A stretch of 64,000 nt of DNA from a bacterium (GCA_030603495.1 JAUVXR010000001.1:68993-132992); one strand, 5' to 3'; shown: positions 48,201-57,086, counted from the first letter of the stretch. A program made the numbers and translations. The notes: generated by a model not told the origin, from the sequence alone.

Positions 48201-50415
48201 CGAAATCGTCACCCAGGCCCGCCAGCCGACCAGCGGCGCGAAGCGTTGCCGGTCCCCGCGCGGCCAGCAACTCCTCGAGCTGCACTGCCGACCGTTCAAG
48301 CTTGAGTTTGCCGAACAGGGCGTCAACGGCGAAATCTCGGCTGCCAGCGTCAAAAGCGACCAGTTGCGCCGTGCCCGCCAGATCGTCCAGTGAGCCGGTC
48401 AGACTACCCTGCAGGTAGGCGGTGCCCGTGAGATCGGGCTTGTTGAAATGTCGGCCCCAGGCAGCGATGTCCAGGTCGGCGGCAGTAAGCTGGAGGTCCA
48501 TCTCCTCGCCGTCGAGACTGACAGCGCCGTGCGCCCAGAGCCGTCCCATGTCACTGCGGAGCTGCACGATGGGCAGATCGATATCTTCACCACACCACTG
48601 CACCAGGCCAACTGCCTCTTCCACGACGACATCCTGGAACCGGAGTCCCCTGACGCGGGCGCGGGCGGCTATGGTCGGCTGGTGCGCTGCGACAGAGCCG
48701 ACCAGCAAGAGATTAGCCTGGCCGGCCAGGTCGGCAGTGTCAAATCCCCGCAGACGCGCCGCCTCCGCCAGTTGCAGGTCGCGGGCAGCGAGGTCGAAAT
48801 AAACGGTGGGCGGCCCATGCTGGTTGAACTCGGCCAGGGCCTGCCCGACCAGCTCACCGCCGGCCACCTGGGCGCGGACGCCGGAGAGGCGTACCGTGGG
48901 GCCGGCCATCTGCACACCCGCGCTGAGGCCGGTGATGGGCAGGTCGTCCACGGTGACCTGCTCGACCTGGAGAGTACTTTCCAGCACCGGCACATCACCG
49001 GCGTAGAGTAACTCGGCCTCAAGCCCGGCGACATCGCTGATGCGGACGGTATGAGCAACCGTTTCACTGCCAGAAGGCGTCGAAATAGTCAGAGGAGTGA
49101 TACTGGCCTGTTGCGCACTGGCGCGCGCCGCAACCGCCTGGTCCACCACGTTGGGGACAGTGGCCTGCAACTCAAACCCGGTGAGCTTTACACGCACGCT
49201 CTCGGCCAACGTCGCCTGGAGTTGGCCGGCGGACCGGGCCGCAAGGTCAACCGTCAGATCGGGGACAGGCCCAGCTACCCGGAGATCAGCATCAATCCGA
49301 CCAGCTTGTTGGAGCACATCGAGCGACTGACGAGTCTGCAGCGGCAGCAGTGTTAGAAGCGAGCCAGACGCCAGATTCCTGACCTGAACCGACAGGTCAA
49401 CGCCCAGGTGCGCCCAGTCAAAGAGGTTGCCCGTCGCCGTCACCTGAGCTCCATCCCACTGGGCAGTGAGGCTCTCGACGTCGATCCCCTCGGGCGTCAC
49501 GCTGACGCGGCCAGCGAAGTAAACCGGCTCGCCCAGGTAGGCGATGTGGGCGGTGGCGTCGGATATCTGGGCGCACGCATAGTAATCGAGGCCGCGGTAG
49601 GCGTCGCCACTGGTGCCAGACCACAGTGTGAACCGGCCGTGAAGGTGGCCGCTAGTCAGTTGAAAACCGGGGGACTGGACGAACCGGTCATACCACCACG
49701 CCGCGTCAACACCGTCGAGTGTGCCGTCCACGGCGAAGATGTTCTTCTCGGTGTCAGCGTTGACATCGAGAATCACCGCGGAGACGCGCTCACCAGGGGA
49801 ACCGGCCTCCAGGTGTGCCCGGAGCGGACCGAATTGGCTGACCAGCGCCTCCCCCTGCACGTCGGTAAAGCGCATCTCGATCGGCTGGCCGTCGCGGGTG
49901 GGGGCGACTTCGTCGCGGTAGTCAATCACACTGTCACGGACGACAATCTGGCCGCGGAAACGCTGCTCGGGTGGCACCACTATCGGCGGTACGGCCGGCG
50001 GGAAGATCTGGGTGAGGTTTACCACTCCGCTTTCGTCGCGGACGACGTCGGCGTAGGCCTGCTCCAACTCCACGCGCTGAAGGCAGGCCAGCAGCGCTTT
50101 GCCCCGCAGCATGGCAAAGAGGTCATAGTCTAGCCGGATGCGCTCAGCCGCCAGTACGACCCCGTCTTCGAGCTTGCCCTCGGCAGCGATGGCGAAGCTA
50201 TTTACCACGACGCCGCTGAGCAGGTCGCCCTCGATCTCGCCGACCTGGACCTCCCGCCCGCTGCGCTTCGCCAACTCCTCAGCGATGACCGCACGCACCT
50301 GCGCATGCACCCAGTCAGTCCGGCTCGCAAGGTATATGCCGGCAACCGCCAGCAGGGCCAGCGGTACCAGACAGATTAGGAGGGCTCTAACGATGCGCCG
50401 CAGCAAGACAATCAC
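45214..50415 (-). CDS. tamB: TamB-like translocation/assembly or lipid-transport protein
   Basis: The protein has 1733 residues, larger than Escherichia coli TamB (1259). The N-terminal membrane anchor is LLICLVPLALLAVAGIYLAS. It is followed by an AsmA-like start (WVHAQVRAVIAEELAKRSGR, then VQVGEIEGDLLSGVVV) and a very long repetitive beta region with many D/G-rich turns. The C-terminal DUF490 domain (about 1330-1733) has LYQIIGAQPLGLFAAHGAEG, LRPLEEQIKQALGLDQFTVL and VDVRIGKHVMENLLVSYRHN. TamB-type proteins bridge inner and outer membrane as a hydrophobic groove for phospholipid transport or barrel assembly. No TamA is in the window, but bamA lies two genes downstream. Confidence 0.93.
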   Translation of the reverse strand: MIVLLRRIVRALLICLVPLALLAVAGIYLASRTDWVHAQVRAVIAEELAKRSGREVQVGEIEGDLLSGVVVNSFAIAAEGKLEDGVVLAAERIRLDYDLFAMLRGKALLACLQRVELEQAYADVVRDESGVVNLTQIFPPAVPPIVVPPEQRFRGQIVVRDSVIDYRDEVAPTRDGQPIEMRFTDVQGEALVSQFGPLRAHLEAGSPGERVSAVILDVNADTEKNIFAVDGTLDGVDAAWWYDRFVQSPGFQLTSGHLHGRFTLWSGTSGDAYRGLDYYACAQISDATAHIAYLGEPVYFAGRVSVTPEGIDVESLTAQWDGAQVTATGNLFDWAHLGVDLSVQVRNLASGSLLTLLPLQTRQSLDVLQQAGRIDADLRVAGPVPDLTVDLAARSAGQLQATLAESVRVKLTGFELQATVPNVVDQAVAARASAQQASITPLTISTPSGSETVAHTVRISDVAGLEAELLYAGDVPVLESTLQVEQVTVDDLPITGLSAGVQMAGPTVRLSGVRAQVAGGELVGQALAEFNQHGPPTVYFDLAARDLQLAEAARLRGFDTADLAGQANLLLVGSVAAHQPTIAARARVRGLRFQDVVVEEAVGLVQWCGEDIDLPIVQLRSDMGRLWAHGAVSLDGEEMDLQLTAADLDIAAWGRHFNKPDLTGTAYLQGSLTGSLDDLAGTAQLVAFDAGSRDFAVDALFGKLKLERSAVQLEELLAARGPATLRAAGRLAGLGDDFEQMPVAGDIRIVGIQLEEVSDLADLNPPVSGVGEVAAVVAGTVDDPRLSIQVGIPYGSYGSYPITEASIAVTADRDSLRVSEGHLMVAEAPVDLEGQVEKWLEYLQDSSVKPEYSIRLSVKNADLQAFVPPEKTDVQIEGRVDLPVIQIRSTPDGPIGKAHLLLPQLVIGGQQVSAIDTIVVVAGGKVSLQDTTLRVGDAEIQAGASYFWEQKQAGAQLKLTGGRIEALLRLAVPISKLVATDGGGDISRDLRSYSLRTRGAVELLLDVQGSPEALTAQVQTQVTQLSFDRKDLPDVSGKLTLDLVEGELAMVREIDMEVTQGEGLLTIEGEVDPDGELSLFADGTNFSIAQWRQWLPEAISLGGTVSLLVDATGPSRSPALMGSLDVFNPTFQGVHFDLARIPVLRLDQNGLDIDIMLLKLDEQEIVASGKLPFRWEPLGLDPQGEITLSGKIENTDLSFFPPLLDEFFRSRAPASKVAEATIWSEFKARGQVNSEVTIAGKLHDPVLQGYLRLSDARLAVPGVSHGFDNLQIDVDFARQEGQNIVDIRTATMQWDETAVTVAGQAWLRDFSTFWGNEFDLSVDLDSPEQSLFGQTVVKDLTGRIMLASQADSSHLLTIEEIKGALGPGTVQVAGWARLANFDPAQLAHNQADIRLDLSDAAFKYIPVYDGLVDGSITLANPEPEQPVAVGGRLVLHDARVAPPAGGAGAGGPVYGWGPNQPALGFDLVAGLGPNVVLKIPSLSATLEPTAYAVHATGTSQKPLVTGRIEVRPERASVPAGSVRITELGVAYRYGPMSGEYRPPVKLGLSGEIWGQAEQIIASALVDGRQLEQLRILINIDGNLPEPINLHLTSEPSLSEDQLYQIIGAQPLGLFAAHGAEGTDIARLLSQQFSGLLAAGFRATILRPLEEQIKQALGLDQFTVLFGFDQPVDVRIGKHVMENLLVSYRHNVVSEFEDEWDLSLSYELPRRLRVSFATDEKGDSQFRIGSTREF

Positions 50416-50499
50416 TCGCCTGGGTCGAGATAAGCCAGAGAATCACAGCACGCTCGCTGGGCAACAAGCTCGCCACGAACTGGCAACTTGCGCCACCGT

Positions 50500-51405
50500 C
50501 TATTTCGCCACGACTTCCCGGGCGGCCTCCGCCGCGCAGTAGCTGCTGCGCACGAACGGGCCAGAGATGACCTGGGCAATGCCCGCCTCTCGTCCCCACT
50601 CCTTATACAGCTCGAACTCCTCGGGAGGGACGTAGCGGCTGACCGGACGGTGCTGGCGGGTAGGCTGGAGGTATTGGCCGACGGTCAGGATGCTCACACC
50701 GACTTGGGCTAGGTCAGCCATCGTCGCGCGGATCTCTTCACCGGATTCGCCGAGGCCAACAATGAGACCCGACTTGATGAGCAGTTCTAGAGCCATCTGG
50801 TGAGCTGCGGCCAGTACCGCCAGGGAACGGTCATAATCGGCCTGGGGCCGAACTTCAGCCTGAAGGCGGCGGATCGTCTCAACGTTGTGGTTGAAGACCG
50901 TCGGGCCGGCCTCGATAACCACAGCGACGGCAGCTAGATTGCCCAAAAAGTCCGGCGTGAGCACCTCGACAGCAGCCGTGGGAAGGCGCTGGTGAACAGC
51001 TCGGATGGTATCAGCAAAGTGCCGCGCACCACCGTCGGGCAGGTCATCGCGGGTGACGGAGGTCACAACGACGAAATCGAGGCCCAACTCCCCGGCCATC
51101 TCCGCAACGCGCTGGGGTTCCTGCGGGTCAAGCGGCGGGGGTTTCCCGTGGCTTATTGCACAAAAGCGGCAGTTGCGGGTGCAGACCGTGCCCATAATCA
51201 GGAAAGTCGCCGTGCCGCACCCGTAGCACTCGCCGATATTGGGGCAGCCCGCCTGCTCACAGACAGTCGCCACATGGTGCGAGCCGAGCAGACGGCGCGT
51301 GCTGCTGCTAAGCTGCCGCTTCTTTATCTTCACCCGCAGCCACGGAGGCAAGGGGCCGGGGCCTGGCGGCAGTTCCATCTCGGCTGTGGGGACATCCTGA
51401 TTCAT
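50500..51405 (-). CDS. lipA: Lipoyl synthase
   Basis: The protein has 301 residues. It has both iron-sulfur signatures: CEQAGCPNIGEC (auxiliary cluster, CxxxxCxxxxxC) and the radical-SAM CTRNCRFCAI. FVVVTSVTRDDLPDGGARHF, FNHNVETIRRLQAEVRP, KSGLIVGLGESGEEI and the final VRSSYCAAE, where RSSY supplies the serine ligand, complete the family pattern. It inserts two sulfurs into protein-bound octanoate. The frame begins directly downstream of thiL with a gap of 13 bases. No lipB or lplA is adjacent. Confidence 0.95.
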   Translation of the reverse strand: MNQDVPTAEMELPPGPGPLPPWLRVKIKKRQLSSSTRRLLGSHHVATVCEQAGCPNIGECYGCGTATFLIMGTVCTRNCRFCAISHGKPPPLDPQEPQRVAEMAGELGLDFVVVTSVTRDDLPDGGARHFADTIRAVHQRLPTAAVEVLTPDFLGNLAAVAVVIEAGPTVFNHNVETIRRLQAEVRPQADYDRSLAVLAAAHQMALELLIKSGLIVGLGESGEEIRATMADLAQVGVSILTVGQYLQPTRQHRPVSRYVPPEEFELYKEWGREAGIAQVISGPFVRSSYCAAEAAREVVAK

Positions 51406-51418
51406 AAGCTGATCTTAC

Positions 51419-52438
51419 CTATTGCACGGCAAAATGGTCCCAGCCGCCCTGCGGCAGCTCCATAGGGCTGCCGTCACTGGCGAGCACCGTCACCCCTAGG
51501 CCTTTGCTCACAGAGCCGATGCGTGTCAACATGACACCAACCTTCTGGGCCTCGGCCACAGCTTGATCAGCGTAGGCTGGCGGGAGAGCCAGGAGCAGTT
51601 CGTATTCCTCGCCGCCGGTCAGGGCCCAAGGCACGGGGTCGGCATCAGGCTGCACGGCCGCCTCCGCACAGGCTGGCGAAACCGGCAGGCAAGGCGCCTC
51701 GATGGTCAGGGCCACCGCGCTGCGCTCAGCGATGTGCCCGGCATCCTGCACGAGGCCGTCGCTGATATCAATTGCCGCCGGCGGCTCGGGTAATTGCCGC
51801 AGAGCTTGCGCCAAGGCGAGTTGAGGAGTTGGCCGTGTGAATCTACTGCGCAGGGCCGCGGGCAGTGCGTCGGCATTCGCTGCCCGCCCGGACTCCAGGA
51901 GGTGGAAAGCAGCCGCCGCTCCACCGAGGGTGCCGCTCACCAGCAGGATGTCGTCCGGACGAGCGGTACTGCGCAGCCAGGGGCGGTCCACCTCCCCCAC
52001 CACAACCACGTCGAGCCATACACCCGCGGGAGTGGCAAAGGTATCGCCGCCGGCGAGGCTCGCATCCCAACTCCTGGCGACATCGTGGAGGCCACGCACC
52101 AACTGCTCGCCAAAGGCGGCGTCTTCGCCAGGAGGCAGTCCCACGGAGAGCAAGACAGCGCGGGCTTCGCCGCCCATCGCCGCGATATCACTCAGCGCTG
52201 CGCACGCCGCCCGCATGCCGATCTGCTCAGCGGAGAGCCACTCGCGTCGAAAATGCCGGCCTTCAACGAAGGCGTCGGTGGTGACCAGCACATAGCAGTC
52301 GCCGCTGGTCTTCAGCACCGCGGCGTCATCACCAATGCCCTCGACCACAGCCCCTTCAGGCTCACCAACCAACTCGGCGACTCTTGCTATGAAGCCAAAC
52401 TCGCCCAATTTCTCCAGTCGCACCGGCCGCACTCTCAA
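51419..52438 (-). CDS. thiL: Thiamine-monophosphate kinase
   Basis: The protein has 339 residues. Family motifs are EFGFIARVAELV, GIGDDAAVLKTSGDCYVLVT with TDAFVEGRHF, AALSDIAAMGGEARAVLLSV, SLAGGDTF, DISDGLVQDAGHIAERSAVA and LTGGEEYELLLALPP. These bind magnesium and ATP in the PurM-like fold. The enzyme phosphorylates thiamine monophosphate to the active diphosphate. It starts nine bases after the preceding exported-protein gene and lies within the envelope gene block. The link to lipA is a cofactor theme rather than one pathway. Confidence 0.95.
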   Translation of the reverse strand: MRVRPVRLEKLGEFGFIARVAELVGEPEGAVVEGIGDDAAVLKTSGDCYVLVTTDAFVEGRHFRREWLSAEQIGMRAACAALSDIAAMGGEARAVLLSVGLPPGEDAAFGEQLVRGLHDVARSWDASLAGGDTFATPAGVWLDVVVVGEVDRPWLRSTARPDDILLVSGTLGGAAAAFHLLESGRAANADALPAALRSRFTRPTPQLALAQALRQLPEPPAAIDISDGLVQDAGHIAERSAVALTIEAPCLPVSPACAEAAVQPDADPVPWALTGGEEYELLLALPPAYADQAVAEAQKVGVMLTRIGSVSKGLGVTVLASDGSPMELPQGGWDHFAVQ

Positions 52439-52446
52439 TCAGCGGC

Positions 52447-52956
52447 TTAAGGAACGGGTAGAGCTTCAGCCTCGGCGCGGTCGGCCGCCAGGGCCGCCGG
52501 CGGGGCGTAGCTGGCAGGCACGACCCGGAGCAGAGCCGCCGCCGTGGACTCAGCCCACTTCTCCGCCAGCACTCGGGCACAGGCCGCCCCGGCGTTAACT
52601 GCATCTTCGTCGTAGACCGTGATCAGCCGATACGAACCGACATAGACGGTGGGCTGGCCGCGGACGGCACCAACATACACCGGGCCGGTGACACCCTCGG
52701 AGGCGATTGCCGTGATCCGGGTGTCAACGATCTCACAACGAGTCGCCAGCGGCAGGCCACCGCCATTGCCCGGTATGACGAAGAACTCCACACTGCCCAC
52801 TGCCACCATGCCAGTAGCCGCGGACGGCCACCAGCCAACGGTGGGTACATCTTCGTAACTACCATAGATGACGATCTCTTCAGCTTCTTGCGCGCAAACA
52901 CCGACCACCCCTACAGCCAGGGTCACCACCAGCATCGCGACCATCAGGATACGCAT
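52447..52956 (-). CDS. Exported protein of unknown function sharing a module with the 36575 gene product
   Basis: The protein has 169 residues. The ATG at 52956 has AAGGAGG about nine bases upstream and starts a signal peptide (ILMVAMLVVTLAVGVVGVCA). The mature part reads VEFFVIPGNGGGLPLATRCE, IVDTRITAIASEG, VYVGAVRGQPTVYVGSYRLI, and VLAEKWAESTAAALLRVV. The arrangement of paired strand, RC-IVDTRI helix, VYVG strand and LAE-WAE helix repeats the layout of a periplasmic module in the larger protein at 36575. Function is unknown. It lies between uppS and thiL in the long minus-strand block. Confidence 0.55.
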   Translation of the reverse strand: MRILMVAMLVVTLAVGVVGVCAQEAEEIVIYGSYEDVPTVGWWPSAATGMVAVGSVEFFVIPGNGGGLPLATRCEIVDTRITAIASEGVTGPVYVGAVRGQPTVYVGSYRLITVYDEDAVNAGAACARVLAEKWAESTAAALLRVVPASYAPPAALAADRAEAEALPVP

Positions 52957-52988
52957 CAGCACGGACCTCCTTGTGAAGTTACTGAGCA

Positions 52989-53711
52989 CTATTCTACACC
53001 GGGCACGCCGCCAAAGCGGCGCTGCCGGGCGTTATACTCTACGATGGCTTCGATGAGATGGCCGCCGTCAAAGTCCGGCCAGAGCACGGGCATCACCACG
53101 ATCTCGGCATAGGCAATCTCCCAGAGGAGGAAATTGCTCACGCGCATCTCTCCGCCCGGACGCAGGAGCAGATCCGGATCGGGCAAGCCCGGGGCGTAGA
53201 GACACTCGCGGAGAAGCTGCTCAGTGATGTCCTCAGGAGCGATCTCACCAGCCTGAACCCGGTAGGCCAGAGCACGAGTCGCATCCACGATCTCGGCTCG
53301 CCCGCCGTAGTTAATGAGCAGATTGAGCACCATTCCATCCTCGTCAGCAGTGCGCTTCTCCGCCCCCACGAGCATCCGCTGGAGAGACTCCGGCAACTCA
53401 CAGCACCGTCCCGAGGCAAGGAAGCGGATATCGGCACCGATCAAGTCATCCAGCTCCTCGCACAGAGCATCTTCAATCAGGTGCATCAGGCCGTTGACCT
53501 CGTCGCTGGCCCGGCCCCAGTTCTCCGCGCTAAAGGCATACAACGACAGGACCTGGACACCCAGCCCAACGCAGGCTTTGACCACGCTGCGGGTGGCCTT
53601 ACAGCCTTCGATGTGCCCCTCGAGCCGGCTCAGCCCCCGTTGCTCGGCCCAGCGGCCGTTGCCGTCCATTATTATGGCGATGTGCGCGGGCACACGGCAA
53701 TCAGCAGGCAA
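52989..53711 (-). CDS. uppS: Isoprenyl (undecaprenyl diphosphate) synthase
   Basis: The protein has 240 residues. It has the cis-prenyltransferase motifs HIAIIMDGNGRWAEQRGLSR with the catalytic Asp, LEGHIEGCKATRSVV, LSLYAFSAENWGRASDEVNG, NLLINYGGRAEIVDA, and DPDLLLRPGGEMRVSNFLLW then EIAYAEIVVMPVLWPDFDG. It makes the C55 lipid carrier for peptidoglycan and surface polymers. A TTG at 53711 and a GTG at 53693 are both possible starts; the TTG gives a few more residues. It follows the frr and PASTA-like genes, the common order in many bacteria apart from the mini-gene. Confidence 0.95.
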   Translation of the reverse strand: MPADCRVPAHIAIIMDGNGRWAEQRGLSRLEGHIEGCKATRSVVKACVGLGVQVLSLYAFSAENWGRASDEVNGLMHLIEDALCEELDDLIGADIRFLASGRCCELPESLQRMLVGAEKRTADEDGMVLNLLINYGGRAEIVDATRALAYRVQAGEIAPEDITEQLLRECLYAPGLPDPDLLLRPGGEMRVSNFLLWEIAYAEIVVMPVLWPDFDGGHLIEAIVEYNARQRRFGGVPGVE

Positions 53712-53769
53712 CTGCTCTAGTATGTTAGTGGAGGACTGTGCCAGACTTGCGCCCCTCCGGTTAGTCTAA

Positions 53770-53982
53770 CTACCTCTTCAACGAGATCTCACGGGCGACG
53801 ACTAAGACCACCTGCCCCGGCTCCACCTGGCGCTGCTGGACGACCCGCAGCGGCCCATTAGGCTGGCCGTGCTTGTCGGGCGGCCTGGTCTCCTCAATCT
53901 CTACTATTCCCCACTCCGCTTTCGCGAGCAGCTCGCGGGCCCGGGCCAGCGGCTGGCCGAGAGTATCGGGGGCTGCACTCAT
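53770..53982 (-). CDS. Stand-alone PASTA-like mini-protein coupled to frr
   Basis: The protein has 70 residues. Its ATG overlaps the frr stop (ATGA), so translation is coupled. The pattern DTLGQPLARARELLAKAEWG, then IVEIEETRPP and QRQVEPGQVVLVVARE matches a single PASTA domain (a helix followed by three strands with a GQ/PG turn). PASTA domains normally occur extracellularly on penicillin-binding proteins and Ser/Thr kinases. No signal peptide or membrane segment is present here, so the role is unclear. It lies between frr and uppS, where most genomes have no extra gene. Confidence 0.6.
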   Translation of the reverse strand: MSAAPDTLGQPLARARELLAKAEWGIVEIEETRPPDKHGQPNGPLRVVQQRQVEPGQVVLVVAREISLKR

Positions 53983-54533
53983 ATCTCCCTGATTTCGGCG
54001 ATCTTGGCTTCGAGCATCTCGTCAAGCTTGCCGATGAATTCGTCGGTCATCTCCTGGACTTCCTGTTTGCCCCGCCTCACTTCATCCTCCGAGAGGCTAT
54101 CGTCTTTCTCCATCTTCTCGATGCCGGCGTTGGCATCGCGGCGGATATTACGGATACTCACCCGAGCCTCCTCCGCCATCTTCTGGGCAACTTTGACCAG
54201 CTCTTCTCGGCGCTCTTCAGTCAGCGATGGGATGGCCAGGCGAATGACCGTGCCGTCACTGCTGGGCGTCAGGCCAATATCAGAAGTCAGTATGGCCTTT
54301 TCAATGGCCGACAGGCTGGACTTATCCCAGGGCTGAATGACGATCAGGCGGGGTTCGGGCACCGAGATCGTAGCAAGCTGGTTGATCGGCAGCTTGGCGC
54401 CGTAGTAGTCAACCTTTACGGGATTGAGAACGGTCGGTGAGGCTCGACCGGTGCGGACGCCGCCTAACTGCTCGGCGGCAACTTGCACAGCCAGCTCCAT
54501 CTCCTGCTTATGCGCAGCGATCAATCTGTCCAT
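53979..54533 (-). CDS. frr: Ribosome recycling factor
   Basis: The protein has 184 residues, the usual size. It has the family signatures VAAEQLGGVRTGRASPTVLN, VDYYGAKLPINQLATISVPE, IVIQPWDKSSLSAIEKAILT and VRNIRRD-like VSIRNIRRDANAGIEKMEKD. The three-helix bundle and small beta domain mimic tRNA, and with EF-G they split post-termination ribosomes. It is the fourth gene of the rpsB-tsf-pyrH-frr run. Confidence 0.97.
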   Translation of the reverse strand: MDRLIAAHKQEMELAVQVAAEQLGGVRTGRASPTVLNPVKVDYYGAKLPINQLATISVPEPRLIVIQPWDKSSLSAIEKAILTSDIGLTPSSDGTVIRLAIPSLTEERREELVKVAQKMAEEARVSIRNIRRDANAGIEKMEKDDSLSEDEVRRGKQEVQEMTDEFIGKLDEMLEAKIAEIREI

Positions 54534-54565
54534 CGGATCGTCTCCCCCTTCTCAGACCAGGATTG

Positions 54566-55345
54566 TCAATCGGCTGACTCAGCGCCCGGCTGCTCGTCGG
54601 CAAAAGCTGTTTCACAGTCGGCCACGTAGGTACCGGTCATCTCGCCGTTCAGGGCACGGCGGATGTTGCCGGGGATGGTCAGATTGCAGACGACAATGGG
54701 CAACTGATTGTCCATACTCAGGGAGATAGCGGTGGCATCCATCACCTTCAGGCCCTGACTAAGGACATCCAAATAGCTGATGCTGGCATAGAGGCGGGCA
54801 TCGGCGTGCTCCTGGGGGTCTTTGTCATAGACGCCGTCCACATCGGTGGCCTTGATGACGACGTCCGCGCCGATCTCGGCGGCCCGGAGCACCGCAGCGG
54901 TATCAGTAGTGAAGAAGGGGTTACCGGTGCCGCCGGCAAAGATGACTACCCGACCTTTTTCGAGATGGCGAATGGCGCGGCGGCGGATGAAGGGCTCGGC
55001 GACCTGGCGCATTTCTACGGCGCTTTGCACCCGCGTCTCCATCCCCAGTCGCTCCAGGGCATCCTGCAGGGCAAGGGAGTTAATAACGGTGGCGACCATG
55101 CCAGCGTAGTCGGCGGTGGCGCGGTCCATGCCCTGTTCGGCGGCGGCGTGCCCCCGCCAGATATTGCCGGCGCCCACCACCACCGCTGCCTGGCGGCTGA
55201 TCACAGCACAGGCGGCGATTTCCTCAGCGATGCTCTGGACTACCGTCCAGTCAATCCCAAAGCCGGCAGGGCCGCTAAACGACTGGCCGCTGAGCTTGAG
55301 CAGCGCCCGCTGGAACTGCACACGGGTACGCGAGGTCTGGTTCAA
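54566..55345 (-). CDS. pyrH: UMP kinase
   Basis: The protein has 259 residues. The TTG start overlaps the tsf stop (TTGA). Motifs are [33 protein letters not shown] with [20 protein letters not shown], and [20 protein letters not shown], followed by [20 protein letters not shown]. These mark the amino-acid-kinase fold of bacterial UMP kinase, which makes UDP for nucleotide and sugar-nucleotide pools. The C-terminal tail after [17 protein letters not shown] is a little longer than usual. Overlap with tsf indicates tight coupling. Confidence 0.97.
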   Translation of the reverse strand: MNQTSRTRVQFQRALLKLSGQSFSGPAGFGIDWTVVQSIAEEIAACAVISRQAAVVVGAGNIWRGHAAAEQGMDRATADYAGMVATVINSLALQDALERLGMETRVQSAVEMRQVAEPFIRRRAIRHLEKGRVVIFAGGTGNPFFTTDTAAVLRAAEIGADVVIKATDVDGVYDKDPQEHADARLYASISYLDVLSQGLKVMDATAISLSMDNQLPIVVCNLTIPGNIRRALNGEMTGTYVADCETAFADEQPGAESAD

Positions 55346-55944
55346 TCCAACTCCTCTCCGACCTGGTAGCGGACAAAGCGGCGCACCAGAAGCTTCTCGC
55401 CCATCTTGGCTACCAGCTCATTGAGCAAGTCCGCGATGGTGATGCTGTCGTCGCGGATATAGGGCTGATTCATCAGGCAGTGCTGCTCGTAGAACTTCTT
55501 CAGGCGACCTTCGACCATCTTCGCGACGATGTGGTCGGGCTTACCCTCCGCCAGGGCCTGCTCAGTCAGGATTTCGCGCTCACGGGTCAAGGCCTCTTCG
55601 GGGACATCCTCAGGCGCGACCCAGGTAGGCTGCTGCGCCGCGACCTGCATCGCCACTTCCTTGGCGAAAGTGCCGAATTCCTCAGTGCGCGCCACGAAAT
55701 CGGTCTCGCAGTTGACCTCCGCCAGGACGCCAATCTTCTCGCCGGCGTGGATGTAGGCATAGACGACGCCTTCGGTGGCTTGCTTGGCGTCGCGCTTGGC
55801 GGCGACTTGTATGCCCTTCTTGCGCAGTGTGGCAACAGCCTCGCCCAGATCGCCGTCCGCCTCCTCCAGAGCTGCCTTGCAGTCCATGATGCCGGCGCCG
55901 GTCTGTTTACGTAGCTTCTTGACATCTTCAATCGAAACGGCCAT
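55342..55944 (-). CDS. tsf: Elongation factor Ts
   Basis: The protein has 200 residues. The ATG at 55944 has AGGAGG seven bases upstream and gives the canonical [20 protein letters not shown] start; the frame is open further upstream through the rpsB end but is not coding there. [35 protein letters not shown] and [15 protein letters not shown] are typical. It has one core domain, as in Thermus-type short EF-Ts. It catalyses nucleotide exchange on EF-Tu. It lies about 50 bases downstream of rpsB. Confidence 0.97.
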   Translation of the reverse strand: MAVSIEDVKKLRKQTGAGIMDCKAALEEADGDLGEAVATLRKKGIQVAAKRDAKQATEGVVYAYIHAGEKIGVLAEVNCETDFVARTEEFGTFAKEVAMQVAAQQPTWVAPEDVPEEALTREREILTEQALAEGKPDHIVAKMVEGRLKKFYEQHCLMNQPYIRDDSITIADLLNELVAKMGEKLLVRRFVRYQVGEELD

Positions 55945-55990
55945 CAAGAGATCCTCCTGCTTATGCTGGTCTATTCGTTGGTCTGTGGGC

Positions 55991-56839
55991 CTACGGCGCT
56001 TCTTCCTCGGACTCTTTGTCGTCGGCTGAGAGAATGAACTGCTCTTCAAGCAACTCCTCTTCGTCAACGAACGAGACTGCTGGCTGGTAAGGTATGACCT
56101 CTTCCTCGGCGAGGGCCCCAGTTGCCAAAGCCTGCTGCTCGGCAAGCTGGGCTTCATACGCAGCCCGGCCCTCGACTACGGCATCGGCCATTTTGGTGGT
56201 AATCAGGCGAATTGCGCGAATGGCGTCATCGTTGCCGGGAATGATGTAATCAATCGCATCCGGGTCGCAATTGGTGTCCACCAGAGCAATTACCGGCAGC
56301 CCCAGCTTGCTGGCCTCGGCGACGGCCAGCTCCTCACGACCGACGTCAACCACGAAGACCGCATCGGGCAATTCGGGCATATTGCGAATGCCCCCCAGGC
56401 TGATCAGGAGCTTCTCCTTCTCGCGCTGGCGAGAGAGGCCTTCTTTCTTGGTCAGGCGCCGCCACTCCCCTGATTCTTCGGCAGCGATGAGCTCTTCCAT
56501 ATGGCGAACGCGCTGGCGGATAGTCTGGAAGTTGGTGAGCATCCCGCCAAGCCAGCGCTTGTTGACATAGGGCATGCCACAGCGTTCAGCCTGCTCCTCA
56601 AAGGTATCCTGGGCCTGACGCTTAGTGCCGGTAAACAGCACTGTGCCGCCCTGCTCCGCGAGGCTGCGGACAAATTGGTAAGCCTCCTCAAGCAGGCGGA
56701 GAGTCTGGTGGAGATCAATGATGTAGATGTCGTTACGCGCGTGGTAGATATAGGTCCGCATCTTGGGGTTCCAGCGGCGGGTGGGGTGACCAAAATGAAC
56801 CCCCGCCTCGAGCAGGTCCTTCATAGTTGCCAAGGCCAC
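55991..56839 (-). CDS. rpsB: 30S ribosomal protein S2
   Basis: The protein has 282 residues. The GTG at 56839 has GGAGG seven bases upstream and gives [18 protein letters not shown], the expected start; the frame is open to 56896. [35 protein letters not shown] and [20 protein letters not shown] are family landmarks. About 45 C-terminal residues after the conserved end are acidic and alanine-rich ([20 protein letters not shown], ending [12 protein letters not shown]), an extension seen in various phyla. S2 joins late on the small-subunit back. It heads the long minus-strand operon and has a consensus-like promoter upstream. Confidence 0.97.
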   Translation of the reverse strand: MALATMKDLLEAGVHFGHPTRRWNPKMRTYIYHARNDIYIIDLHQTLRLLEEAYQFVRSLAEQGGTVLFTGTKRQAQDTFEEQAERCGMPYVNKRWLGGMLTNFQTIRQRVRHMEELIAAEESGEWRRLTKKEGLSRQREKEKLLISLGGIRNMPELPDAVFVVDVGREELAVAEASKLGLPVIALVDTNCDPDAIDYIIPGNDDAIRAIRLITTKMADAVVEGRAAYEAQLAEQQALATGALAEEEVIPYQPAVSFVDEEELLEEQFILSADDKESEEEAP

Positions 56840-57086
56840 GACTTTGCCTCCATTCGTCGGTCCGCCGGAGCGAGGAAAAGACTGGGCGAACCGCACCCGC
56901 CGACAGGCCGGGCCACGGCGCTGTCGGGCAGGTTAGTCCTGAGATTCCGCTGAGCATGACGATCAGTACGACAGTATGCAACTACATCCACGCCCTGGCG
57001 CCAGCTTGCCACACAGCCTCCTCGCTACAGGCAAACCAGGCAGGCCGCGGCCCTACCGTCAACTCAGCAGGTGCATCACTGTCCAC

